This document shows positions 10,001 to 17,972 of a stretch of 64,000 nt of DNA, in pieces (position 1 is the first letter of the stretch; the number at the start of each line of letters is the position of its first letter). Origin of the DNA: JAHJQZ01 sp963676075. GTDB lineage: Bacteria; Pseudomonadota; Alphaproteobacteria; Rhizobiales; Devosiaceae. A program made the position numbers and the translations under genes. The notes under the pieces were generated by a model. That model did no database searches. It saw only the letters and a list, made by a program, of their open reading frames with translations, and had not been told where the DNA came from. The stretch lies in NCBI GenBank assembly GCA_963676075.2, contig CAXXNZ010000009.1, forward strand, positions 1-64,000, given 5' to 3'.

Positions 10001-11330
10001 CGTCACCACGCGGCGGCGGGCCGCTGAGTTGCAACCCGTCGGCACCGATACGCACCTCCGGATAGGTGTCGCGCCCGGACTTGATCTCGACCACGGTTTC
10101 ACCGGTATCCGGGTCTTTGGTCTCGGTAAAGGAGGCAAGGCGCGGTCCAAGCAGATCCTGCAGTACCTGCACGCGCGGATTGACAAGCGTGACCACTGCT
10201 GCCGGCTGACCGATCAGGCTCTGCAGTGGCGAAAAGCCGATTTCAAGCGCATCGATGTTGACCGAGGCGTCAGTGCTGTTGTCGGTGAAGACCACCGGAT
10301 CGAAGTGCAGCACCGGCGAGAAGCTGGCACCGATCGACAAGGACAGCTTGCCGAGTTCGATGGCGCTGTCCGGCGGCAGGCTGTCGCGCACCGCCTGCTC
10401 AACAGTGGGCCGGATGAAGGTGAGATCGACCGGTCCAAACAGCAGGCGCGCATAAACCAGCGCCGTCACAACCACCGGAATGGCCAGAATGATCGCGGCG
10501 ATCTGCACCGGCCAGGACCAGTGGCGCTTGGTGGTCTTGCCTGTCGTCGCTTCGGACGTGGCAGCGGTGGTCGAGGCCGTTTCGGCGTCCCCAGCCGCGC
10601 CATCGGCAGCCTTGTCCGCGGCAGTGTCTTCGATCTTGTTCTCGGACACGCTGGTGGCCGTTTCGGAACCCGTCTCATCAGCGGAGCCTTTTCCAGTCCC
10701 GATCGGGGCGGCAACCTCCCCGCCGCCGTCCTCTTCCGGTTTCGCGCCCGCCTGATCCTTGGCGGCGTTTTCCGCGTGCGGGTGCGGTCTTTGCTTTGCC
10801 AGCTCGTCGAGACGTTCGAAGGCGTGCGCATCGACCTCGTTATGGGGCGTTCCGATGCTGTCGGCCCGCAGTGCCGCGTCGGGCACGCTGTGAATGATTG
10901 CCTCGACAGTGTCTTCCACCGCCTTGGGAAGCGTCGGTGCACCGGCTCCCGGCGTCAGGATCGGGTGAATTTCAGGTGCCGGATGTTCTTCCGGAACAGG
11001 AGGCGGACCATGCCGGGCCGGCGTTTCCGGTGCCTTGTGCGCGCCGGCCTGTTTGTGATGGTGTCGGGACGGCGCGCCCGTCTTGATTGCTGCCGGAGCA
11101 TTCTCGGTCCGGACCGGCGGCTCGCCAGCGCTTTCGCGGCGGATCGGTTGCCTCAGTTTGGCGATGGCTGCCTTGAAATCGCGCTTTCCAGTTTGCTCCG
11201 CTCCTCGCGTCTCCTCGGCACCAGCTGCTCCTGACGGCGCGGACGGCTTATCCGGCACGGACGGCGTGTCCGTTTCGGTCTTTTTGCCAGGGGCCCGGTC
11301 GTTGCTGCTGTCGGTCGGATCTGTGGTCAA
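7086..11330 (-). CDS. AsmA/YhdP-like (DUF3971) envelope protein
   Basis: A 1,414-residue protein. Residues 1 to about 270 are low-complexity, rich in Pro, Ala, Glu and Thr, and predicted disordered. One transmembrane helix (about 272-297, WPVQIAAIILAIPVVV) is followed by about 1,100 residues of repetitive beta-strand sequence with many D-L-x-G and GDVKG-type turns. The C-terminal block YIPLFGLNNLFQKLPIIGQILGG then GEGLVGVTFAIRGDL is characteristic of the AsmA/TamB/YhdP group. Those proteins are bridge-like beta-grooves thought to move phospholipids between inner and outer membranes. The cytosolic tail is unusually long for the family. It is divergent from bcp. Confidence 0.88.
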   Translation of the reverse strand: MTTDPTDSSNDRAPGKKTETDTPSVPDKPSAPSGAAGAEETRGAEQTGKRDFKAAIAKLRQPIRRESAGEPPVRTENAPAAIKTGAPSRHHHKQAGAHKAPETPARHGPPPVPEEHPAPEIHPILTPGAGAPTLPKAVEDTVEAIIHSVPDAALRADSIGTPHNEVDAHAFERLDELAKQRPHPHAENAAKDQAGAKPEEDGGGEVAAPIGTGKGSADETGSETATSVSENKIEDTAADKAADGAAGDAETASTTAATSEATTGKTTKRHWSWPVQIAAIILAIPVVVTALVYARLLFGPVDLTFIRPTVEQAVRDSLPPDSAIELGKLSLSIGASFSPVLHFDPVVFTDNSTDASVNIDALEIGFSPLQSLIGQPAAVVTLVNPRVQVLQDLLGPRLASFTETKDPDTGETVVEIKSGRDTYPEVRIGADGLQLSGPPPRGDGIGLRSDNDWLIYNFDAMEQSIVGLETQARQGRFSRLQVRGGSMEFIDPVLSIVRRYDDLEARIVPGTNGKPTTGTLGAVLADRTITGSFSRETVGDGTSRLQLSFDNLDFSALMPALDDPDALLAVKGGGALSGVLDYTPDGAIAHGAFTIDLTGTELRLRHNYFGISAGRFGLDWDPGAAQFTLHEGTLFVGKSSTRLSGEFALGLDDVYGPMVAMSLKLKDLVLTPNDMQTPDTPFSEVDVRGWSAPLYGTIGIDKLVATKPGVEIRAKGRFDMVRDGIGVDLEVGGEGASADDLKRLWPYFIARGGREWFVNHIVRGHMKTGTLKFKAPVGAIDPEGDQPLPPNTAWIDLVGSDVTLIPTEGFTPVALGGDAKLTLRDNKTSVTIASTRIVSDKGQFSFTNGAVQIDAGDVNRTVVEFSGDVKGQIPALIGFAESQSPGVVEGFGLPFNARRISGQVDGSGVLTLTFGHGPAPIAVDYAVNGTTLNFASAEKIADRMISDGQLSFQATPDAYHVAGTASLDGVAAELVLDGGGDAPADIKVASTVDVAEFKNFGFDFSDLMSGKIRFVAKPLDDGGLQIAADLTEARLNLKDVGLGKQVGVPGTVNAEIHTEGTLTKVTKIDLGFSSVRVKGDLDFDSEKGLISADFSDFALSGGDAAQLSVTPGDESGYKVSLSGDQFDLKPMLKRYFALDKTSTGAPQATSVSEELVIDAKLKRAVGYYGVTAYNVEFGLDIKGEDLLDASLQAQFTDGNTVSLTSNPTTGGRLMTVAFNDVGTVLRFLNIYPRLLGGSGSLTLKTDAREGVDYGEIRLKDFSIVDEAKVAEILGNHKDSRKLIANENRLNFQNAQASFIRRSDRIELTDAVLDGGSIGATLKGFIYTKSRQYDLTGTYIPLFGLNNLFQKLPIIGQILGGRDGEGLVGVTFAIRGDLDKPEFIVNPASILAPGIFRSLFEFRATEAPREVAPAQ

Positions 11331-11462
11331 TGAGGTCGGTTTTTCCGATATGTCACGTGGCCAAACTTTCGAGAATCGCCAGTTAGCGGTTCTCCTTACT
11401 GACTATACTGGCCGCAATATGACGCAAGGCATAACGCCCGCAGCACTGACAAGGAATGAAAA

Positions 11463-11942
11463 ATGACACTCCCCAGCCCCGGCGATATCGCTCCCGTTTT
11501 CACACTCGCGCAGGACGACGGCGCAACGTTCGATCTTGCCGCCGAACGTGGCCATTATGTCGTGCTGTTCTTTTATCCCAAGGACAACACGCCGGGCTGC
11601 ACGACGGAGAATTGCGATTTCTCCGATCTCGGTGCCGAATTTGCCGCGCTCGGCGTTTCCGTTCTCGGCATTTCGCCCGATAGCACCGAAAGCCACACAA
11701 AATTCCGCGCCAAATACGGGCTCACGTCACGCCTCGCCGCCGATCCCGACCATGTCGCCATCACCGCCTATGGTGTCTGGGGCGAAAAGAAAATGGCGGG
11801 GCGCACCTATATGGGCCTCAAGCGCACCAGCTTCGTCATCGCCCCAGACGGCACCATCGCTGCGGTCTTCCCCGTCGCCCGGGTAAAGGGCCACGCCGCC
11901 GCCGTTCTGGACGCTGTTCGCGAACTCATCGCCAAAGGCTGA
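11463..11942 (+). CDS. bcp: Peroxiredoxin Bcp (thioredoxin-dependent thiol peroxidase)
   Basis: A 159-residue cytosolic peroxidase that reduces H2O2 and organic hydroperoxides. The active-site segment FFYPKDNTPGCTTENCDF holds the peroxidatic cysteine and a second cysteine five residues later, as in the BCP/PrxQ alpha-helix-2 type. The conserved RTSFVIAPDG strand is also present. The start follows AAGGAATGAAAA. It is divergent from the AsmA-like gene with a 132-bp shared promoter region. Confidence 0.95.
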   Translation: MTLPSPGDIAPVFTLAQDDGATFDLAAERGHYVVLFFYPKDNTPGCTTENCDFSDLGAEFAALGVSVLGISPDSTESHTKFRAKYGLTSRLAADPDHVAITAYGVWGEKKMAGRTYMGLKRTSFVIAPDGTIAAVFPVARVKGHAAAVLDAVRELIAKG

Positions 11943-11955
11943 GTTTGGGGCTTTA

Positions 11956-11963
11956 TTAACCAT
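11956..11963 (+). promoter_or_regulatory. CtrA-like half site
   Basis: TTAACCAT lies 114 bp before the M23 peptidase start. This 8-mer is a known CtrA-binding half-site form in alphaproteobacteria, and LytM-type peptidases are frequent CtrA targets. A single 8-mer is weak evidence. Confidence 0.3.
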
Positions 11964-12076
11964 AATCGCCGAAGATTCAGCTTGAGTTCGACTGTTTCCG
12001 GCCAGGCAAGGCGTCCCTGCCCCACTGGCTCGGAAACACGAGGCGTTCCGTTCGACGGACCCATCGGAGTGTCAAG

Positions 12077-13195
12077 TTGCGTAGTTCGGTATCTTCCCTG
12101 TCCTCCCGCCGGAAACCACCGCGCGACGCGGGCGTTCCGGCCGGGGTGTTCTACACCGTTTCCGGCACGCTTTTGACGGTGATCGCCGGGCTGGTGCTGG
12201 TGCTGACGATGCATGCGGACATCGCCAATCTGGTGGCGCCCGCTTCGGACCGGACCATCGCCGTCTACGAGACGCGCATTGCCGACCTGAGAACCGAGAT
12301 CGACCGCCTGAATTCGCGCCAATATGCCCGCGAGGGTGACATCAACCTTCAGCTGCGCGACCTCGTCCAGCAGCAGGAAGACCTCAGCGAACAGCAGAAT
12401 GTGGTCAAGGCGCTGACGCGCATGGCCGAGGATCTCGGTCTGGTCGCCGCCGAAAAGCCGGTGCCGCAACCTGCCGCCGCGCCCGGTGCCACGACCGGCG
12501 CGACAACTGTCTCCCTGGGCGATATCGGCACGTCACTGACGCTGATGAAACGGGAAAATGCCTCAGCCATGGCCAGTCTCGCCGATCTTGCGCGGTCGGC
12601 GTCCGACAAGGTCGACCAGACCCTTGGCGCCATCGGCATTCCAACCGACGCTCTTTCGGCAACAGGCGGCCCCTTCGTGCCGGTGAGCGCCGCGGAAGCC
12701 AGTTCGCTGACCGATGCCGCCAACGCCGTGGCGCTGCAACTGCGCCGCTTCGCAGTGGCACGCGATGCCGCCGCCGACGCGCCGGTGCATCGTCCGCTGG
12801 TCGGATCGCTGCGCATGACCTCACCCTTCGGCGTCCGCACCGATCCATTCCTTGGCACCAAGGCCTTTCATTCCGGGCTCGATTTTGCGGCCTCGACCGG
12901 CACGCAAGTGCTGGCCGCCGGCGCAGGACGGGTCGATTTCGCCGGCAAACGCTCAGGCTATGGCAATCTTGTTGAAATCGACCACGGCGACGGCATCGTC
13001 ACCCGCTACGGCCATCTGTCCCGCATATTGGTCGATGTCGGCGACCAGGTCTCGACCGGCGATCTCATTGCCCGATCCGGCTCAACCGGACGCTCGACAG
13101 GCCCGCACCTTCATTTCGAGGTCCGCCGCGACGGCAAGCCTATAGACCCGAACCCCTTCCTCAGGGCCGGCAGGACGTTGCAGGCAATTCTTTAA
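12077..13195 (+). CDS. M23 (LytM) family peptidoglycan endopeptidase
   Basis: 372 residues, started at TTG 12077, which has a GGAG site 8 nt upstream; no ATG fits better. One signal-anchor helix at about residues 26-46 is followed by a coiled coil of about 50 residues (YETRIADLRTEIDRLNSR and on). The C-terminal M23 domain has HSGLDFA (first His and Asp ligands), the RYGHLS strand and HLHFE (catalytic and third ligand His), so it should be an active zinc endopeptidase. The architecture resembles DipM/MepM-type cell-division hydrolases facing the periplasm. Confidence 0.92.
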   Translation: MRSSVSSLSSRRKPPRDAGVPAGVFYTVSGTLLTVIAGLVLVLTMHADIANLVAPASDRTIAVYETRIADLRTEIDRLNSRQYAREGDINLQLRDLVQQQEDLSEQQNVVKALTRMAEDLGLVAAEKPVPQPAAAPGATTGATTVSLGDIGTSLTLMKRENASAMASLADLARSASDKVDQTLGAIGIPTDALSATGGPFVPVSAAEASSLTDAANAVALQLRRFAVARDAAADAPVHRPLVGSLRMTSPFGVRTDPFLGTKAFHSGLDFAASTGTQVLAAGAGRVDFAGKRSGYGNLVEIDHGDGIVTRYGHLSRILVDVGDQVSTGDLIARSGSTGRSTGPHLHFEVRRDGKPIDPNPFLRAGRTLQAIL

Positions 13196-13392
13196 GCTGT
13201 TTCGAAGAAGCGTCCGACGCGGCGACTGCGCTCTCGCAGCCAAAACACCCACGATTGTCGTCCCGGGACATAATCCCGGGACCCAGTATGCCAATCCGCA
13301 GCATCGCGGAGGTCGAAACTTGAGTGGATTCCAGGGGCAAGCCCTGGGATGCCAATCGCTTTTTGCTGTTAATCAGCTTGCGACCAGAAGCC

Positions 13393-14503
13393 CTATTCCG
13401 TCTCGCCACCGACCCGGCTGGCCAGCGAAGCCTCGAGGAACATGTCGATATCGCCGTCGAGCACGTTGGACGGCGTGGTGCTTTCGACCTCGGTCCTCAG
13501 ATCCTTGACCAGCTGATAGGGCTGCAGGACGTAGGACCGGATCTGGTGCCCCCAGCCGATATCCGACTTCGAGCTCTCGACGGCGTTTGCTGCTTCCTCG
13601 CGCTTTTGCAATTCGGCCTCATAGAGGCGCGATTTCAGCATCGCCATGGCCGTGGCGCGGTTCTTGTGCTGGCTGCGCTCCTGCTGGCAGGCGACGACGA
13701 TGCCAGAGGGGATGTGGGTGATGCGGATGGCGCTGTCGGTGGTGTTGACGTGCTGTCCGCCGGCGCCCGAGGACCGATAGGTGTCGATCCTGAGGTCCGC
13801 CTCGTTGATCTGGATGTCGATATTGTCGTCGACGACCGGATAGACCCAGACGCTCGAAAAGCTCGTGTGGCGCCGCGCAGCGCTGTCGAAGGGCGAGATG
13901 CGCACCAGCCGGTGCACGCCGCTCTCGGTCTTCAGCCAGCCATAGGCATTGTGGCCCTTGATCAACAGCGTCGCCGACTTGATGCCGGCCTCTTCGCCGT
14001 CGTGATATTCCATCATCTCGACCTTGAACTTCCGCCGCTCGGCCCAGCGCGTATACATGCGCAAGAGCATGTTGGCCCAGTCCTGGCTCTCGGTACCGCC
14101 GGCGCCGGCGTGGACTTCAAGGTAGGTGTCGTTGGCGTCCGCCTCGCCGCTCAGCAGCGTTTCGACGCGCAGGCGTCCCGCCTGCTCGGCCAGCTCACCA
14201 AGCGCGGTCTCGGCCTCGGCGACGATTTCGGCTTCGCCTTCTTCCTCGCCCAGTTCGATCAGGCCGGTGTTTTCGTCGATGGCCGCTTCGATGCGCCGGA
14301 CCTCGCCGATGTTGAATTCGAGCGACTGGCGCTCGCGCATCAGCTCCTGGGCCACCTGCGCATCGTTCCAGAAATCGGGGGATTCGGCCTTGGCATTCAG
14401 TTCTTCGAGCCGGACAAGCGCATTGTCCCAGTCAAAGATGCCTCCTCAGCAGGCTTACGGCCTGCTTGATTTCGTCGACCCTGTTCTCGATTTCAGCGCG
14501 CAT
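13393..14503 (-). CDS. prfB: Peptide chain release factor 2 (programmed +1 frameshift)
   Basis: RF2 terminates translation at UGA and UAA. The first 23 codons start at ATG 14503 and end in an in-frame TGA (14434-14432). The slippery CTTTGAC (14437-14431) is preceded, at the canonical 3-nt spacing, by an internal AGGAGG. After a +1 shift the frame reads DWDNALVRLEELNAK and runs to 13393, giving 369 residues. The SPF anticodon-like tripeptide (RISPFDSAARR) and the GGQ loop (SSGAGGQHVNTTDSA) are present. The frameshift is the known autoregulatory device of prfB: low RF2 favours shifting. Confidence 0.97.
14431..14447 (-). promoter_or_regulatory. prfB programmed +1 frameshift signal
   Basis: On the minus strand the site reads AGGAGG-CAT-CTT-TGA-C. 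An internal Shine-Dalgarno-like sequence lies three bases before the CUU UGA C slippery stop, exactly the layout of the classical prfB site. Confidence 0.95.
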
Positions 14504-14678
14504 AGTTATGCTTCCATCCGTTTGTCCGGCCGGTGCGATAGCCGGTCTGGGACCAAGGATCAACCCTTCTCCGCCCTTTCCTGCCCTTGCCGGCGACGCA
14601 TGCGAGGCCGCCAGCCGGCCCGCGACAATCCCACACACTTGTGCTTTGCCGATCGCATCAACATCTGGGATTTCAGAT

Positions 14679-14700
14679 ACTGCAAAGATTTATTTGCAGT
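14679..14700. promoter_or_regulatory. Inverted-repeat operator candidate
   Basis: ACTGCAAA and TTTGCAGT, perfect 8-bp arms with a 6-bp AT-rich spacer, lie 64 bp before the GyrI-like gene. The size and symmetry fit a dimeric repressor site. No regulator gene is adjacent. Confidence 0.4.
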
Positions 14701-14763
14701 CTACGTCGCTTCCGCGCCGCAAGCCCGGAGCTCCTGGAAACCAACCTGACAAGAGCCCCCCAG

Positions 14764-15273
14764 ATGTACACAGTCGAACTCCTCGACCAACCCGAACGCA
14801 AAATCGTCGGCCCCGTCCTGCACACAAGCTTCGTCGCCAACCGCCAGGCCGAGGAAGTGCCGCCGTTCTTCCACAAGATCATGGAAGACGGCGATCTCGA
14901 AACCGTCCCCGATCGCGCCGACGCCAATCAGATCTGCGCCTTCCTCAAGCCTGAGGACTCGCCGGAGTTCGACTACCACATGGGCGTCGAAGTGACGTCG
15001 TTCGCCAACGTTCCCGACGGCATGACACCGCTCGTGCTTCCGTCCTGCCGCTGCGCCTCGATCACCTTGGTCAAGCGCGGCAACAAGGACGTGATGATGG
15101 CTATGAACTATCTGCTGAAGGAATGGCTGCCGGCCAACGGCCTCAGGCCGGACGTCTCGGCGCCGCCCCACATCCTTTATGACGACCGCTTCCTGCCGGT
15201 CTTCAGGGAGAAGGGCTATGCCGGCAATCCGGTCGCCCAGCTGTTCATTCCGGTCACCGCCATCCCGGCGTGA
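14764..15273 (+). CDS. GyrI-like small-molecule-binding domain protein
   Basis: A 169-residue single-domain protein beginning MYTVELLDQPERKIVG. This opening, the tandem beta-alpha layout (SHS2 fold), the conserved GVEVTSF and YLLKEWLPANGLRPD segments, and the C-terminal acidic-aromatic strand fit the AraC effector-binding/GyrI-like superfamily. Those domains bind hydrophobic or cationic small molecules and may sequester or hydrolyse them. There is no DNA-binding domain. The gene is wedged between prfB and PBP1A, on the opposite strand to both. Confidence 0.8.
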   Translation: MYTVELLDQPERKIVGPVLHTSFVANRQAEEVPPFFHKIMEDGDLETVPDRADANQICAFLKPEDSPEFDYHMGVEVTSFANVPDGMTPLVLPSCRCASITLVKRGNKDVMMAMNYLLKEWLPANGLRPDVSAPPHILYDDRFLPVFREKGYAGNPVAQLFIPVTAIPA

Positions 15274-15308
15274 GCTTTGCGCAAACCGTTGGCACGGCAG
15301 GCTCTGGA

Positions 15309-15396
15309 GCATTTGCGGGAACCGGCTTTGCGGTTCGAAAATGCGCCAAGACAAGAGGTTAGCTCATTCCAGTGCTTTCATGGAAAAACTGGAATG
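15309..15396. repeat. Paired palindromes after PBP1A
   Basis: The first palindrome has arms GCATTT/AAATGC at 15309-15343 with inner GAACCG/CGGTTC. The second is a perfect 9-bp stem, CATTCCAGT at 15365-15373 with ACTGGAATG at 15388-15396. The second lies 3 bp past the PBP1A stop and could form its 3' RNA end. The composition resembles repeats near 30260 and 59616. Confidence 0.5.
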
Positions 15397-15398
15397 AT

Positions 15399-17822
15399 CT
15401 AGAACAGCCCGCCGCGTCCGGCGTTCGGATCGGAGTCGTTGCCAAACTCGATGTTGGTGAAGGCGTTGGAGTCGACGCCGATCACCGAGGTAACCAGGTT
15501 CGGCCCGGTTCCCGGCTTGAAGGCTTCGAGAATGGCGTCCGTTCCAGCTGTCGCGGCAACGCCCGTGGCCTTGTCGATCCAGGCCTGGGTCATGCCGGCC
15601 GGCATATTGAACGGTGTCGGCGGTTTGCCCTTCAGGGCATCCTGCATGAACTCGGTGAAGATCGGCGTTGCAACCACGCCGCCAGTGCCGCGCCGGCCCA
15701 GTGATTTCGGCGTGTCGTAGCCCATATAGACGCCCACCGCGAGGCTCGGCGTGAAGCCGACGAACCAGGCGTCCTTGTAGTCGGTCGTCGTGCCGGTCTT
15801 GCCGGCAACGGGGCGATTGAGAACATGGGCCTGATAGCCGGTACCGCGCTTGACCACGTCTTCCATCATCGAGGTGATCTGATAGGCGGTCATCGGATCG
15901 AGCACCTGTTCGCGATTGTCGATGATCAGCGGCTCGGGCTGGTTTTCCCATTTGTCGACATTGCAGCCGTCGCAGATACGCTCATCATGCTTGAAGATGG
16001 TCTTGCCGTAGCGATCCTGCACGCGGTCAATCAGCGTCGGCGTGATGCGCTTGCCGCCATTGGCAATGGTGGCATAGGCCGCCACCATCTTCATTTCGGT
16101 CGTCTCGCCGGCGCCGAGAGCCATCGACAGGACCGGCAGCACCTCGTCGTAAAGACCGAACAGCTTGAAATACTCGACGATGAGCGGCATGCCGATATCC
16201 TTGGCCAGCCGCACCGTCATGACGTTGCGCGAGTGCACGAGGCCTTCGCGCAGGGTCTGCGGGCCGAAATATTGCCCGGACTCATAATTCTGCGGGCTCC
16301 ACACCGAGCCGTCCGGGTTCTGGATTTCGACAGGTGCGTCGAGCACCACGGAGGCCGGCGTGTAGCCGTTGTCGAGGGCGGCCGAATATACGATCGGCTT
16401 GATCGCTGAGCCCGGCTGACGCATGGCCTGCGTCGCGCGGTTGAATTCGCTGAGGTCGAACGAGAAGCCGCCGACCATAGCGAGCACGCGCCCGGTGCGC
16501 GGGTCCATCGCGGTGATGGCACCTTCGATCTTCGGCACCTGCTCGAGGGTGTAGACCCCCTCCTCGTCGGGGACAGGCTTGACGTAGACGACGTCGCCGA
16601 CGTTGAGCACCTGGTTGAGCTTCTTGGAAACCCACGGGATGGTCCGTCCGGGCAGCGTTCCCGTAACGCGGTCGGGCGATATCTTGCCTTCGATGTCGGT
16701 GCCAGGCCGCAAACCGATTTCGGCCTCGTTGGTGTCCATCTTGAGGACAACCGCCAGCGTCCATTCCGGCACGTCCCTGAGCGGCTCGATGGCCTCGACC
16801 GCCTCGCCCCAGTCGCCGCTCGACACATCGATCGTCGCCACCGGTCCGCGGAAGCCCTTGGACTGGTCATAGGAGATCAGACCATCCATCAACGCCTGGC
16901 GCGCATATTCCTGCAGTTTGGGTTCGAGCGTCGTCCTGACGCTCAACCCGCCGCCATAGAGCTGATCCTCGCCGTAAAGCTTGGCCAGTTCACGCCGCAC
17001 TTCCTCGGTGAAGTATTCGGCAGCGTAGGCCTGCGAACCAGACCGCCGCGGCACAACGTTGAGCGGGTCCTTCTTGGCCTTCGCGCCCTCTTCCTTGGTG
17101 ACATAGCCGTTCTCGATCATGCGATCGATCACCCAGTTGCGGCGGTCGATGGCCGCCTTTGGGTGACGGAAGGGCTGGTAGTTGTTCGGCCCCTTGGGCA
17201 AGGCGGCCAGATAGGCCGCCTCGGAAAGCTTCAACTCGTACAGCGCCTTGTCGAAATAGTTGAGCGCGGCGGCAGCAACCCCATAGGAGTTGAAGCCGAG
17301 AAAAATCTCGTTGAGATAGAGCTCAAGGATGCGGTCCTTGGAGAAGGTCGACTCGATCCTCAGCGCCAGAAGCGCTTCCTTGGCCTTGCGTTCCCAGGTC
17401 TGCTCGGAGGTCAGAAGGAAATTCTTGGCCACCTGCTGGGTAATGGTCGAACCGCCGCCCTGGATGGAATTGTCACCCTCGACGCGCGCCAGGATGTTGT
17501 CGCGCAAGGCGCGCAGCAACCCGTCAATCGACAGACCCGAATGCTTGTAGAAATCCTTGTCCTCGGCAGACAGGAAAGCATCGACGATCAGTGGCGGGAT
17601 GGTTTCGATCGGCTGGAACAGCCGGCGTTCGCGGGCATATTCGGCCAGAAGCGAGCCATCGGCGGCATGGACGCGCGTCGTCACCGGCGGCTGGTAGTCC
17701 TTCAGCACCGTGTAATCGGGCAGATCGGCCGACAGTGTCGATATGAAGTAGACTCCGACGCCGACCCCGATCAGTCCGATGAATACGAAAAAGCCGAAAA
17801 CCCAGCCGAGGATGCGCAGCAT
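15399..17822 (-). CDS. mrcA: Penicillin-binding protein 1A (bifunctional transglycosylase/transpeptidase)
   Basis: An 807-residue inner-membrane enzyme that polymerises and cross-links peptidoglycan. A single N-terminal TM helix (residues 5-27) precedes the GT51 domain with EDKDFYKHSG and GGSTITQQVAKN. An OB-like insert follows, then the transpeptidase domain with SAIK (SxxK), SRN (SxN) and KTGT (KTG). The length and insert match class A PBP1a. It lies directly downstream of amiC on the same strand (150-bp gap), the conserved rne-amiC-PBP1A-prfB order of alphaproteobacteria. The symbol is by homology (also ponA). Confidence 0.96.
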   Translation of the reverse strand: MLRILGWVFGFFVFIGLIGVGVGVYFISTLSADLPDYTVLKDYQPPVTTRVHAADGSLLAEYARERRLFQPIETIPPLIVDAFLSAEDKDFYKHSGLSIDGLLRALRDNILARVEGDNSIQGGGSTITQQVAKNFLLTSEQTWERKAKEALLALRIESTFSKDRILELYLNEIFLGFNSYGVAAAALNYFDKALYELKLSEAAYLAALPKGPNNYQPFRHPKAAIDRRNWVIDRMIENGYVTKEEGAKAKKDPLNVVPRRSGSQAYAAEYFTEEVRRELAKLYGEDQLYGGGLSVRTTLEPKLQEYARQALMDGLISYDQSKGFRGPVATIDVSSGDWGEAVEAIEPLRDVPEWTLAVVLKMDTNEAEIGLRPGTDIEGKISPDRVTGTLPGRTIPWVSKKLNQVLNVGDVVYVKPVPDEEGVYTLEQVPKIEGAITAMDPRTGRVLAMVGGFSFDLSEFNRATQAMRQPGSAIKPIVYSAALDNGYTPASVVLDAPVEIQNPDGSVWSPQNYESGQYFGPQTLREGLVHSRNVMTVRLAKDIGMPLIVEYFKLFGLYDEVLPVLSMALGAGETTEMKMVAAYATIANGGKRITPTLIDRVQDRYGKTIFKHDERICDGCNVDKWENQPEPLIIDNREQVLDPMTAYQITSMMEDVVKRGTGYQAHVLNRPVAGKTGTTTDYKDAWFVGFTPSLAVGVYMGYDTPKSLGRRGTGGVVATPIFTEFMQDALKGKPPTPFNMPAGMTQAWIDKATGVAATAGTDAILEAFKPGTGPNLVTSVIGVDSNAFTNIEFGNDSDPNAGRGGLF

Positions 17823-17972
17823 CTATGCCTGTCCCAGTCGTGTTGTTTCCCTGCCGCGAGCCACACGCCGTCTGACCTTCATTGACGGCGGAAATATGAT
17901 GACCACTGCGGCGCCCGACTTAGCGGGGTTTGGCACGCTGTGCCACCCCAAAACTTGTCCGCACCCGTCCAC

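Noticed and set aside
7062..11234. Long plus-strand frames (7062-9323 and 9441-11234)
   Set aside because: Shadows of the AsmA-like gene on the minus strand; no motifs and biased composition.
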